From JAWLHU01 sp049325315 (GTDB lineage Bacteria > Bacillota > Sulfobacillia > Symbiobacteriales > Symbiobacteriaceae): a DNA stretch of 12,832 bases. Below are positions 7,312 to 12,832 of the stretch, piece after piece. Position 1 is the stretch's first letter. Each line of letters opens with the position of its first letter. The notes below the pieces were generated by a model. It did not search any database and had not been told where the DNA came from. It saw only the letters and a list, made by a program, of their open reading frames with translations. The position numbers were made by a program, and so were the translations under genes. The DNA lies in contig JBMONB010000063.1 of assembly GCA_049325315.1 (NCBI GenBank), positions 1-12,832 on the forward strand, written 5' to 3'.

Positions 7312-7340
7312 CGCCCCGTGACTCGCTGGGTCACGGGGCG
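7312..7340 (+). terminator. Perfect 11-bp hairpin between phnD and phnC
   Basis: Bases 7312-7322 pair perfectly with 7330-7340 around a 7-base loop. No U-tract follows, so it is more likely a partial terminator or an mRNA stabiliser than a full stop. It would leave more phnD message than phnCEE message, as binding proteins are needed in excess over the membrane complex. Confidence 0.6.
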
Positions 7341-7367
7341 TCTCGCCTCAAAGGAGGACCATTCGTC

Positions 7368-8141
7368 GTGCTCGAGTTTCGCCAAATCAGCAAGACCTTT
7401 CCCGACGGGACCCAGGCTCTCAAGGGGATCGACCTGACCATTAACAAGGGCGAATTCGTGGTGATCGTCGGGCTCTCCGGCGCCGGTAAGTCGACGCTGA
7501 TCCGATGCGTCAACCGTCTCGTAGAGCCTACCTCAGGCTCGCTGATCGTGGAGGGTCAGGACGTGACCAAGATGCCCGAGGCGCAGCTCCGCCGGTGGCG
7601 GACGAAGGTAGGCATGATCTTCCAGAACTACAACCTGGTCAAGCGCTCCTCCGTGCTGCGCAACGTGCTGGCCGGGCGGCTGGGCCATACCGGCACCTTT
7701 CGCTCCCTGCTGGGCCTCTTCCCGCGGGAAGATGTAGAGTTGGCCAAGCGCTGCCTGGAGCGGGTCGGAATTCCGGAGAAGACCTTCAGCCGCGCCGACC
7801 AGCTTTCAGGTGGACAGCAGCAGCGGGTCTCCATCGCCCGGGCGCTCTGCCAACAGCCCTCGATCATGCTGGCCGACGAGCCGGTCGCCTCCCTTGACCC
7901 GCCCACCTCGCACGCGGTGATGCGGGACCTGAAGCGGATCAACCGCGAGGATGGCATTACCACCCTCGTGAACCTGCACTATATCGACATGGCGATGGAG
8001 TACGCCGACCGGATCATCGGCATGCGGGCCGGTGAGATCGTCTTCGATGGCTCGGCACAGGGCGTTACCGAGAAGACCTTCGAGGAGATCTACGGCCGCA
8101 AGATCAGGCCCGATGACCTCCGAGGGGGGCTGGACGCATGA
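7368..8141 (+). CDS. phnC: Phosphonate-type ABC transporter ATPase PhnC
   Basis: The 257-residue ATPase that powers the importer from the cytoplasmic face. Walker A is GLSGAGKST (35-43), the Q-loop glutamine is Gln86 in MIFQNYNLV, the ABC signature is LSGGQQQRVSIARAL (146-160), and Walker B is IMLADEPVASLDP (166-178). The switch histidine lies in NLHYIDMAMEYADRIIGM. The segment between Q-loop and signature (NVLAGRLGHTGTFRSLLGLFPRED) is the PhnC-specific pattern, and DPPTSHAVMRDLKRINREDGIT is also family-typical. The start is GTG at 7368, with AAGGAGG 10 bases upstream. It follows phnD by 92 bp, with the hairpin in between, and its stop overlaps the next start as ATGA (8138-8141), which points to translational coupling with the first permease. 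Confidence 0.95.
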   Translation: MLEFRQISKTFPDGTQALKGIDLTINKGEFVVIVGLSGAGKSTLIRCVNRLVEPTSGSLIVEGQDVTKMPEAQLRRWRTKVGMIFQNYNLVKRSSVLRNVLAGRLGHTGTFRSLLGLFPREDVELAKRCLERVGIPEKTFSRADQLSGGQQQRVSIARALCQQPSIMLADEPVASLDPPTSHAVMRDLKRINREDGITTLVNLHYIDMAMEYADRIIGMRAGEIVFDGSAQGVTEKTFEEIYGRKIRPDDLRGGLDA

Positions 8142-9121
8142 CCCAGCCGGACAGGAACCTGAAGAAGGGCCCCAACTGGCAGGAGATGGGCGGGCTGAAG
8201 ACGGCCCTCACCGTCATCGCGGTGGTGCTGATCTACGTTTTCTCCTCAGCCCCCGCCCCAGTAGGGCTCGATGTTAGCATGGCCAAGTTTGTCAAGCTGG
8301 AGACCTGGACCTCCATGGGCGACCTGCTGGTCCGCATGGGGCCCTACGAGCGGATCAACACCTGCAAGAACGCCCAGATTGTCTGGGGCGAGCCGACGGC
8401 GGATAACCCCGACATTCCCTACTCCGACAAGACCGATCTTGCCAAGGTAAAGGCAGTCTGCGAGGAAGGCAAGACGTTTTACTGGTACCGTTCGGACTAC
8501 CTGGATGAACAGGTGGCCTACACCCGGGACATCTGGGGACCGCTGATGCAGACGCTGCGCATGGCGATCCTCGGCGCCTTCTTCGGGGCGCTGCTCGCCT
8601 TCCCGTTCAGCCTGCTCTCCGCCCGGAACCTGATTCGGTCCAAGGCGGTCTACTACACGGTCCGGACGATCCTCAGCCTGATCCGTACCATTCCCGACCT
8701 GGTGCTGGCAGCGGTCCTCGTGGGCGCCTTCGGCCTGGGGGCGCTGCCGGGTGTGATCGCCCTGACCATCTTCTCCTTCGCCCTGATCGCCAAGCTGCTC
8801 TCCGAATCGATGGAGGCGATCGACCCCGGGCCGCTGGAGGCGGTGCGGGCCTGCGGCGGCAACTGGCTCCAGATGATCTTCTACGGGGTGGTTCCCCAGG
8901 TGTTGCCCCAGTACCTGGCCTACACCATGTACGTCTTCGAGGTCGACGTGCGCGCATCGACCGTGCTCGGTCTGGTGGGCGCCGGCGGTATCGGCATGAC
9001 GCTCTATGCTGATCTCAACCTCATGAGGTTCCGCAACGTGGGGGCGATCATTGCGGTCATCCTCATCGTGGTGGTGGTCATGGAGCTGATCAGCGCGAAG
9101 GTGAGGGAGAAGCTGGTATGA
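8138..9121 (+). CDS. phnE: Phosphonate-type ABC transporter permease PhnE (first copy, with large external insert)
   Basis: One of two permease subunits. TM1 is about 21-40. The region between TM1 and TM2 is long and polar (about 45-135) and carries Cys76 and Cys108. TM2 is about 138-162, TM3 174-200, TM4 203-222, and the last helix about 302-320. The cytoplasmic EAA loop that docks on PhnC is ESMEAIDPGPLEAVRACGGN onward (223-242), followed by PQVLPQYLAYTMYVFEVDVRASTVLGLVGAGGIG, the PhnE signature. At 327 residues it is about 70 longer than typical PhnE (E. coli 259), and the excess is the TM1-TM2 segment. From membrane topology that segment should face outward, near PhnD. The start overlaps phnC by 4 bases and is preceded by GAGGGGGG (8122-8129). 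It ends in an ATGA overlap with the next permease. Confidence 0.93.
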   Translation: MTQPDRNLKKGPNWQEMGGLKTALTVIAVVLIYVFSSAPAPVGLDVSMAKFVKLETWTSMGDLLVRMGPYERINTCKNAQIVWGEPTADNPDIPYSDKTDLAKVKAVCEEGKTFYWYRSDYLDEQVAYTRDIWGPLMQTLRMAILGAFFGALLAFPFSLLSARNLIRSKAVYYTVRTILSLIRTIPDLVLAAVLVGAFGLGALPGVIALTIFSFALIAKLLSESMEAIDPGPLEAVRACGGNWLQMIFYGVVPQVLPQYLAYTMYVFEVDVRASTVLGLVGAGGIGMTLYADLNLMRFRNVGAIIAVILIVVVVMELISAKVREKLV

Positions 9122-9882
9122 AGCAACTCTGGGAGAAGTGGCGCCCAGCCTTCTGGACGCTGGTGGCAGCCTACATCTTTTACTGGTCGTTTTCGGGCCT
9201 GGAGACCCACAAGGTCGACTTCGCCGAGACGATACCCCGGGCAGGCAAGATCTTCGGCCTGATGATCTCCGACTTCGACTGGCCGTACATGGGTGACCTG
9301 GTTCTCAAGCTGAAGGATACCGTGCAGATGGCGATCCTCGGCACCCTGCTGGCGGCGCTGCTGGCCGTGCCCTTCGGCTTCCTGGCGGCACAGAACATGG
9401 TCCAGCGCTTCTCGGGGGTTGGCAAGTTCCTGCTCTCGGCGATTCGCACCTTCCCCGAGGTGATCCTGGCGATCGTCTTCATTCGTGGCGTGGGCCCCGG
9501 CCCGCTGGCCGGCATCTTCGCCATGGGCGTCCACTCCATCGGCATGCTGGGCAAGCTCTACGCCGAGGCAATCGAGGCGATCGACAAGGGCCCGGTCGAG
9601 GCGCTCACCTCCACCGGCGCCAACCGGGTCCAGCAGATCTGGTTCGCCGTGATCCCGCAGGTGCTGCCCGAGTTTGCGAGCTACGCCCTCTACCGCTTCG
9701 AGATCAACTCCCGCGCCGCCGCCGTGCTGGGCGTGGTAGGCGCCGGCGGCATCGGCGCCCCCCTGCTCTTCGCCATTCAGCGCCCCGCCTGGGGCCGTGT
9801 GGGCATTATCTTGGCTGGTATCATCGTGGTGGTCAGCCTGATCGACATCGGCTCCGGCTGGCTGCGGCGGAAGTTGGTATAG
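9118..9882 (+). CDS. phnE: Phosphonate-type ABC transporter permease PhnE (second copy)
   Basis: The second permease, 254 residues and of normal PhnE length. TM1 is about 11-28, with further helices about 68-91, 104-124, 128-146 and 225-245. The EAA loop is EAIEAIDKGPVEALTSTGAN onward (150-169), and the shared signature is QVLPEFASYALYRFEINSRAAAVLGVVGAGGIGAPL (181-216). It is clearly homologous to the first copy but not a recent duplicate, so the transporter is most likely a PhnE1-PhnE2 heterodimer on a PhnC dimer. The TM1-TM2 segment is short here and lacks cysteines. The ATG overlaps the previous stop (ATGA). It is the last gene of the phn operon; its stop is 20 bases before a large inverted-repeat element. 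Confidence 0.93.
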   Translation: MKQLWEKWRPAFWTLVAAYIFYWSFSGLETHKVDFAETIPRAGKIFGLMISDFDWPYMGDLVLKLKDTVQMAILGTLLAALLAVPFGFLAAQNMVQRFSGVGKFLLSAIRTFPEVILAIVFIRGVGPGPLAGIFAMGVHSIGMLGKLYAEAIEAIDKGPVEALTSTGANRVQQIWFAVIPQVLPEFASYALYRFEINSRAAAVLGVVGAGGIGAPLLFAIQRPAWGRVGIILAGIIVVVSLIDIGSGWLRRKLV

Positions 9883-9901
9883 TAGTCGGGTCACTTAATT
9901 G

Positions 9902-10093
9902 GCCGCGGATTACGCGGATTGCGCGGATTTCAAAACAACGCGGATTACCGGGCGTTGCAGTCTGTGTTGTGACTGCACACCCGGTAATTCGCGTTCCGCG
10001 TCCATAGGACAACAGATTTGTGAAGGGCACACAGGGGCTTGCCTGGTAATCCGCGAATGTCCGGAAATCCGCGTAATCCGCGTAATCCGCGGC
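9902..10093. repeat. 192-bp composite inverted repeat built from GCGGATT units
   Basis: The outer arms 9902-9931 and 10064-10093 are 30 bases each and match in 29 of 30 positions when inverted. Each arm is three tandem 9-base units of the form GCGGATTnC (left GCGGATT at 9905, 9914, 9923; right AATCCGC at 10066, 10075, 10084). A fourth unit lies inside each arm (9940 and 10048). A strong local hairpin, 9937-9995, uses the inner left unit: 16 pairs, an internal loop, 7 more pairs and an 8-base loop. The inner left unit could instead pair with 10041-10055 (14 of 15). It sits between convergent genes phnE and the glutamate-synthase-like gene. No target duplication or coding frame with a ribosome-binding site is seen. 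It may be a non-autonomous mobile repeat, a transcript-end structure, or both. Confidence 0.85.
9937..9995 (+). other. Local hairpin inside the inverted-repeat element
   Basis: Bases 9937-9952 pair with 9980-9995 (15 Watson-Crick pairs plus one G-U at 9943/9989). An asymmetric internal loop (CGT against CA) follows, then 9956-9962 pair with 9971-9977 around the loop TGTGTTGT. As the first compact structure about 55 bases beyond the phnE stop, it is the best candidate for protecting or ending the phn transcript. There is no U-tract behind it. Confidence 0.6.
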
Positions 10094-10105
10094 AAAAAAA
10101 CTGCC

Positions 10106-11548
10106 TCAGTGAAGCGGATCGGTCACCTGCTCCCGCTCGGGCACGGGCCGCACCCCGGGGGCATGGTACCCCGGCAGGGGCTCCCAGCCGAGGGGGAGGC
10201 CGGTGACGGCGGCGGCTTCGGGGGACATGGCGCAGAGGTCCTCCCGGCTCATCTCGTGGACGCTGGTCTTACCGACGCAGCGGACGCCCAGCACCAGCTC
10301 ATCGGCCACGGCGTTGAACCAGTTGGCCACGTCGCGGGCGCCCTCCTCAATGTCGAACTTGTCCCGGTGCTTCCCATCGTGCCAGACGAGCTGGGTCGGG
10401 GGTTCGAAGGGGGCAATCTTCTTCCACTGGGCGTGGACCGCCGCCATGATCGGGGCGGAGCCCACCGAGACCACGTCGGCCCCCAGGGCCAGCGCCTTCA
10501 GGATCTCACCGGGGGTCATGAAGCCGCCCGACACGTTGAGCGTCACATCGGTGCCCTCCAGGACCCGGGCTGCCCGGGAGACGGCGTAGAGGCTGGGGAT
10601 GCCGAAGTCGTCCAGCAGGATCGGCTGGGCGGCGTGGGAGGCGGCCTGGGCGCCGTCGACGGTCACGAAGTCGACCCCGGCCTCCAGGGCGACCTCCAGG
10701 TCGGCCTCCAGGTTGTGCCCGGCGGCGAACTTGATCCCCACCGGAATCCCGTCGGTAAGGTGGCGGATGCGGTCCACCAGGTTCTTGAAGTCGGCCGGCT
10801 TCTCCACCCCGGGGAAGCGACTGTGGATCACCGCATCCTGCCCTTTGGCGAGGCTGAGCGCCTCGCGCTCCTCGTCGGTCAGCTTCCAGCCCGGGGTGCG
10901 CTGGGGCGACCCGGCCTGGGCGCCCTGACCGGCCTGGATTTCGATGGCATCGGCCAGGGGAAGGTGCTCGTCAGACGGCCAGCCACCCCGGGTGTACTGG
11001 AGGATATAGTGCTTGGCATGCTCCCGCTCCCCGCGGAAGAAGCCCCCCTCCCCGGAGTTGGTGGCGGTGTCCGCCTTGGTGGCGCCCTTGGCCAGGGCGA
11101 TCTTGCACCGGTCGGAGAGGGAGAGGCCAAAGGCCATACCGGTGATCATCACGGGCATTGAGATGGTCATGGGCTTCTTTGCGTTCGGTCCGATCACGGT
11201 GGTGAGATCGATCCGCTCGTTCTCCCCTGTAGGGAGCTTGGCAAGCTGCGCCGGAACGAACATCAGGTCGTCGAAGTGCAGGAACTTCTTGGTGGTGTAG
11301 AGGGGGCGGGAGATCGACTTGCCCCGCTCGGCCCGGAGGAAGGTCTCCAGCAGCACCCGCGGGTGGCGTCCGACCGAGGTGGTGAACATCTCGGCGATGT
11401 GCTGGTCATACTTGCCCTCGCCCATCATGCGTTCCGTCATGGAGCCGGCGAAGCGGTTGATCAGGGGGCGGATAAAGAGGCTGGCGCCAATGGCTCCGAG
11501 TCCGGCCATTAGCCCCGCGCCCAGTCCGACCCCGCGCCAGAAAGCCAT
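10106..11548 (-). CDS. Stand-alone FMN-binding glutamate-synthase-domain protein (divergent)
   Basis: A 480-residue protein related to the FMN (synthase) domain of glutamate synthase, without the glutaminase domain. Residues 6-28 form a Gly-rich hydrophobic N-terminal helix, a likely membrane anchor. TATNSGEGG (161-169), DAIEIQAGQGAQAG (200-213), PVGIKFAAGHNLEADLEVALEAGVDFVTVDGA (269-300) and NVSGGFMTPGEILKALALGADVVSVGSAPIMAA (338-370) follow the family order around the FMN barrel. The canonical GGTGA-type loop is replaced by GAQAASHAAQ, and the 3Fe-4S cysteine cluster is missing (only Cys148, 424 and 439). True glutamate synthase activity is therefore doubtful; an FMN-dependent oxidoreductase of another substrate is possible. 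GGAGG lies 7 bases before ATG 11548. An in-frame start at 11626 would run through tandem repeats and is rejected. Confidence 0.82.
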   Translation of the reverse strand: MAFWRGVGLGAGLMAGLGAIGASLFIRPLINRFAGSMTERMMGEGKYDQHIAEMFTTSVGRHPRVLLETFLRAERGKSISRPLYTTKKFLHFDDLMFVPAQLAKLPTGENERIDLTTVIGPNAKKPMTISMPVMITGMAFGLSLSDRCKIALAKGATKADTATNSGEGGFFRGEREHAKHYILQYTRGGWPSDEHLPLADAIEIQAGQGAQAGSPQRTPGWKLTDEEREALSLAKGQDAVIHSRFPGVEKPADFKNLVDRIRHLTDGIPVGIKFAAGHNLEADLEVALEAGVDFVTVDGAQAASHAAQPILLDDFGIPSLYAVSRAARVLEGTDVTLNVSGGFMTPGEILKALALGADVVSVGSAPIMAAVHAQWKKIAPFEPPTQLVWHDGKHRDKFDIEEGARDVANWFNAVADELVLGVRCVGKTSVHEMSREDLCAMSPEAAAVTGLPLGWEPLPGYHAPGVRPVPEREQVTDPLH

Positions 11549-11589
11549 AGAAGGGCCTCCCTTGTGACAGCGAAGTTTCCTGTAGTATG

Positions 11590-11625
11590 ACCCGCGAAGC
11601 GATCCGCGAACCAATCCGCGAACCA
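11590..11625. repeat. 12-bp tandem repeat in the divergent promoter region
   Basis: Two exact copies of ATCCGCGAACCA (11602-11613, 11614-11625) follow a degenerate copy (11590-11601). They lie 42 to 77 bases upstream of the glutamate-synthase-like start codon, around where its promoter should be, and could be operator sites. The AATCCGCG core is the same as in the inverted-repeat element on the other side of this gene. Confidence 0.6.
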
Positions 11626-11695
11626 ATCCAAGAGGGCGGCAGCCAGATCACCCCACATATTCCTGGTTGGAATTGTGAACATGAGAACGAGTGAT

Positions 11696-11725
11696 TTGTC
11701 AGACGGCATCAATCGGGCTTATACT
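11696..11725 (+). promoter_or_regulatory. Sigma-A promoter of the DUF1992 gene
   Basis: TTGTCA (11696-11701, 5 of 6) and TATACT (11720-11725, 5 of 6) are separated by 18 bases. Transcription would begin near 11732, so the coding start must lie beyond that, in agreement with the ATG at 11760. Confidence 0.7.
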
Positions 11726-11759
11726 CAAGATAAGCGATCCACAAGTGGGGGTTGATCGG

Positions 11760-12197
11760 ATGCGCAATCAAGATGCGGTCTCGATCCGTGGCAGCCGAAT
11801 GATGGCCTCCGTTCCGGATAAGGAACTGAACGATACCTTTGTAGGCCGGTCCTTCACACACTGGATGGAAGATATCCTGACCCGAGCCACCAAGGACGGC
11901 CAGTTCGACCACCTGCCCGGCAAGGGCAAGCCGCTGAGCCTCCGTGACTCCGAACCGTATGGCGGGGCGGAGGCCGACGCCTACCAGATCTTAAAGAACG
12001 CCGGCTTCACGCCCGAGTGGGTGGAGCTGCGCAAGCAGATCGCTGCCGAGATCGCCTGGCTCCGGGCCAATCCGGCGAACCCGGAACGGGTCTCCCGGAT
12101 CGTGGAGGTCAACATCTTGATCGACAAGCACAACCGGCTGATTCCCAACCCGGCGATCGCCTTCCCCAAGGTCCCGCGCAACTTCGGACAGGCATAA
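11760..12197 (+). CDS. DUF1992 (DnaJC28 conserved-domain) protein
   Basis: A 145-residue cytoplasmic protein of the DUF1992 family, often labelled DnaJ homologue subfamily C member 28 although no J domain is present. The hallmark is GQFDHLPGKGKPL (47-59), preceded by the helix HWMEDILTRATKD and followed by ELRKQIAAEIAWLR and VNILIDKHNRLIPNPAIAF, the usual order. The molecular function of the family is not well defined. I chose ATG 11760 because GGGGG lies 8 bases upstream and a strong promoter (-10 at 11720-11725) excludes the longer frame from 11691. An ATG at 11799 is possible but has a weaker site. It stands alone, with convergent neighbour and a hairpin right after its stop. Confidence 0.87.
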   Translation: MRNQDAVSIRGSRMMASVPDKELNDTFVGRSFTHWMEDILTRATKDGQFDHLPGKGKPLSLRDSEPYGGAEADAYQILKNAGFTPEWVELRKQIAAEIAWLRANPANPERVSRIVEVNILIDKHNRLIPNPAIAFPKVPRNFGQA

Positions 12198-12200
12198 GAA

Positions 12201-12224
12201 GAGCGGCGCCGCAGGGCGCCGCTC
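12201..12224. terminator. 10-bp GC-rich hairpin between convergent genes
   Basis: Bases 12201-12210 pair perfectly with 12215-12224 around the tetraloop GCAG. The hairpin starts 4 bases after the DUF1992 stop and lies 25 bases beyond the stop of the minus-strand gene at 12249, so it can serve both. It lacks a U-tract. Confidence 0.7.
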
Positions 12225-12248
12225 AGACTATTCGGCGGAGCGGTATGG

Positions 12249-12650
12249 CTAGCGGCGGGCCGCCAGGGCCGGACCCAGCCAGGCGGCGATCTGCTGCAGG
12301 AGCGGGTGATCGGGCTTGATCTCCTCCTCCGGCAGATTGTTCTTATCGACGATCAGGTAGACCGACCGCTCGGGGGTCTCCACCACGATCACCTGAAACT
12401 CGCTTCCGCCGGCCTCATCCAGCACCTCGGCGATGCGGGGGAAGTGAGGGTGGCCAAAGTCCAAGCTGACCTGGATGAGGGCGTAGCGGTAGCCCTTGAT
12501 CTCGGTCACCTCGGAGAGCCGCACCACGGTGTCAAACGGGGTGGACTCCAGGGCGGCCAGGTGCTCCAGGACCGCCTCGGCGGTCTGGTTCGCCGCCACA
12601 GCGGCGGTTGCGCCCCACTTGGATGGGCGGCGGTCAGGGGTAAAGCGCAT
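12249..12650 (-). CDS. Conserved-looking hypothetical protein
   Basis: A 133-residue protein I do not recognise. It has no signal peptide, no transmembrane helix and no cysteine. The pattern is alpha/beta: a helix (TAEAVLEHLAALES), strands (FDTVVRLSEV, YRYALIQVSLDF), a helix (FPRIAEVLDEAGG), strands (FQVIVVETPE, SVYLIVDKNN), and a final helix before the basic end AARR. It looks like a small soluble domain. GGAGG lies 8 bases before ATG 12650, a good ribosome-binding site, and third-position GC bias fits real coding. It converges on the DUF1992 gene and diverges from the HAD-like gene at 12774; nothing nearby suggests its role. Confidence 0.75.
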   Translation of the reverse strand: MRFTPDRRPSKWGATAAVAANQTAEAVLEHLAALESTPFDTVVRLSEVTEIKGYRYALIQVSLDFGHPHFPRIAEVLDEAGGSEFQVIVVETPERSVYLIVDKNNLPEEEIKPDHPLLQQIAAWLGPALAARR

Positions 12651-12731
12651 GGGGTGTTCCTCCTCATTGATCCGTTCGCCCTCTGTTCGGTGGTTTCCTG
12701 CTCCGGCGAGGCAGGTTGAGCCTTCGCGCCT

Positions 12732-12760
12732 GTGGAAACCATACGAGCAGGTTTTTCCAC
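12732..12760 (+). promoter_or_regulatory. Hairpin just upstream of the second HAD-like gene
   Basis: GTGGAAACC (12732-12740) pairs with GGTTTTTCCAC (12750-12760), nine pairs with a 2-base bulge, around a 9-base loop. It ends one base before the GGAGG site of the gene at 12774. It could be an operator or a translational control element; a weak -35-like TTGAGC at 12716 and CATACG at 12740 overlap it. Confidence 0.35.
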
Positions 12761-12773
12761 GGGAGGTCTTTTC

Positions 12774-12832
12774 GTGATCCGAGCGATCTTCTTCGATGTC
12801 CGCTCGCTGCTCTACGGTCCCCAGGGTGCGGA
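12774..12832 (+). CDS. N-terminus of a second HAD-like protein (cut by window end)
   Basis: Only 19 codons are visible, from a GTG at 12774 with GGAGGT 7 bases upstream. The first residues, MIRAIFFDVRSLLYGPQGA, have the hydrophobic strand and Asp of HAD motif I, with Asp8 as the would-be nucleophile. As in the HAD-like protein at 4069-4764 (LFFDPSVLL), the second Asp of DxD is replaced, here by Arg10, and a Leu-Leu follows at the same place. The two may be paralogues. The call rests on a short segment, so the rest of the gene could change it. Confidence 0.6.
   Translation, partial: MIRAIFFDVRSLLYGPQGA

Noticed and set aside
9902..10093. CRISPR-like array
   Set aside because: Units are only 9 bases long, contiguous and inverted between arms. 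There are no regular unique spacers and no cas genes.
9899..11161. 420-codon open frame on the plus strand covering the inverted repeat and most of the glutamate-synthase-like gene
   Set aside because: Its beginning is the repeated GCGGATT units read as ADYADCADF, and the rest is antisense to a gene with clear family motifs. No ribosome-binding site.
11549..11626. N-terminal extension of the glutamate-synthase-like protein
   Set aside because: The extra residues (MVRGLVRGSLRG) are translated tandem repeats, and GGAGG is placed for the ATG at 11548.

Overview
The window looks like chromosome of a GC-rich Gram-positive bacterium related to the Symbiobacterium-type Firmicutes. Evidence for this is strong GGAGG ribosome-binding sites before nearly every gene, a lipobox on the ABC-transporter binding protein, a type 2 ferredoxin-NADP reductase of the Bacillus YumC kind, third-position GC bias, and GTG/TTG starts. 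The lineage is an inference. I see no tRNA, rRNA, CRISPR array, transposase or phage gene.

Layout. (1) 1-524 (+) is the 3' end of a type II NADH dehydrogenase-like flavoprotein. It meets a minus-strand block tail to tail over a 15-bp hairpin. (2) The minus-strand block is read from 4764 down to 570: a degenerate HAD-like protein, a class I SAM methyltransferase, TruD (tRNA pseudouridine-13 synthase), and a secreted, membrane-anchored protein with a DUF4424-like N-terminus. Gaps are 38-76 bp, so it may be one operon. (3) 4936-5943 (-) is the ferredoxin-NADP reductase, with an extended -10 promoter upstream and a hairpin downstream. (4) 6280-9882 (+) is a four-gene phosphonate/phosphite-type ABC importer, phnD-phnC-phnE-phnE. 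A strong hairpin lies between phnD and phnC, and ATGA overlaps link the last three genes. (5) 9902-10093 is a 192-bp inverted-repeat element built from GCGGATT units. (6) 10106-11548 (-) is a stand-alone FMN-domain glutamate-synthase-like protein with a divergent active-site region and 12-bp tandem repeats near its promoter. (7) 11760-12197 (+) is a DUF1992 (DnaJC28-type) protein under a near-consensus sigma-A promoter. It converges on an unrecognised small gene at 12249-12650 (-). (8) 12774 to the end (+) is the start of a second HAD-like protein whose motif I is degenerate in the same way as the first.

How the genes work together. The phn cluster is a complete importer: lipoprotein receptor, ATPase and two different permeases. 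No C-P lyase, phosphonatase or phosphite dehydrogenase is in view, so the fate of the substrate is unknown. The reductase can supply reduced ferredoxin or NADPH, but nothing ties it to a particular partner. The HAD/methyltransferase/truD/secreted-protein order suggests co-transcription but not an obvious shared pathway.

Most unusual items: the composite inverted repeat, whose three arm mismatches are all G-U-compatible in a plus-strand transcript; the two HAD proteins lacking the second motif-I aspartate; cysteine-pair segments in both PhnD and the first PhnE; and the cysteine-poor glutamate-synthase-like protein.
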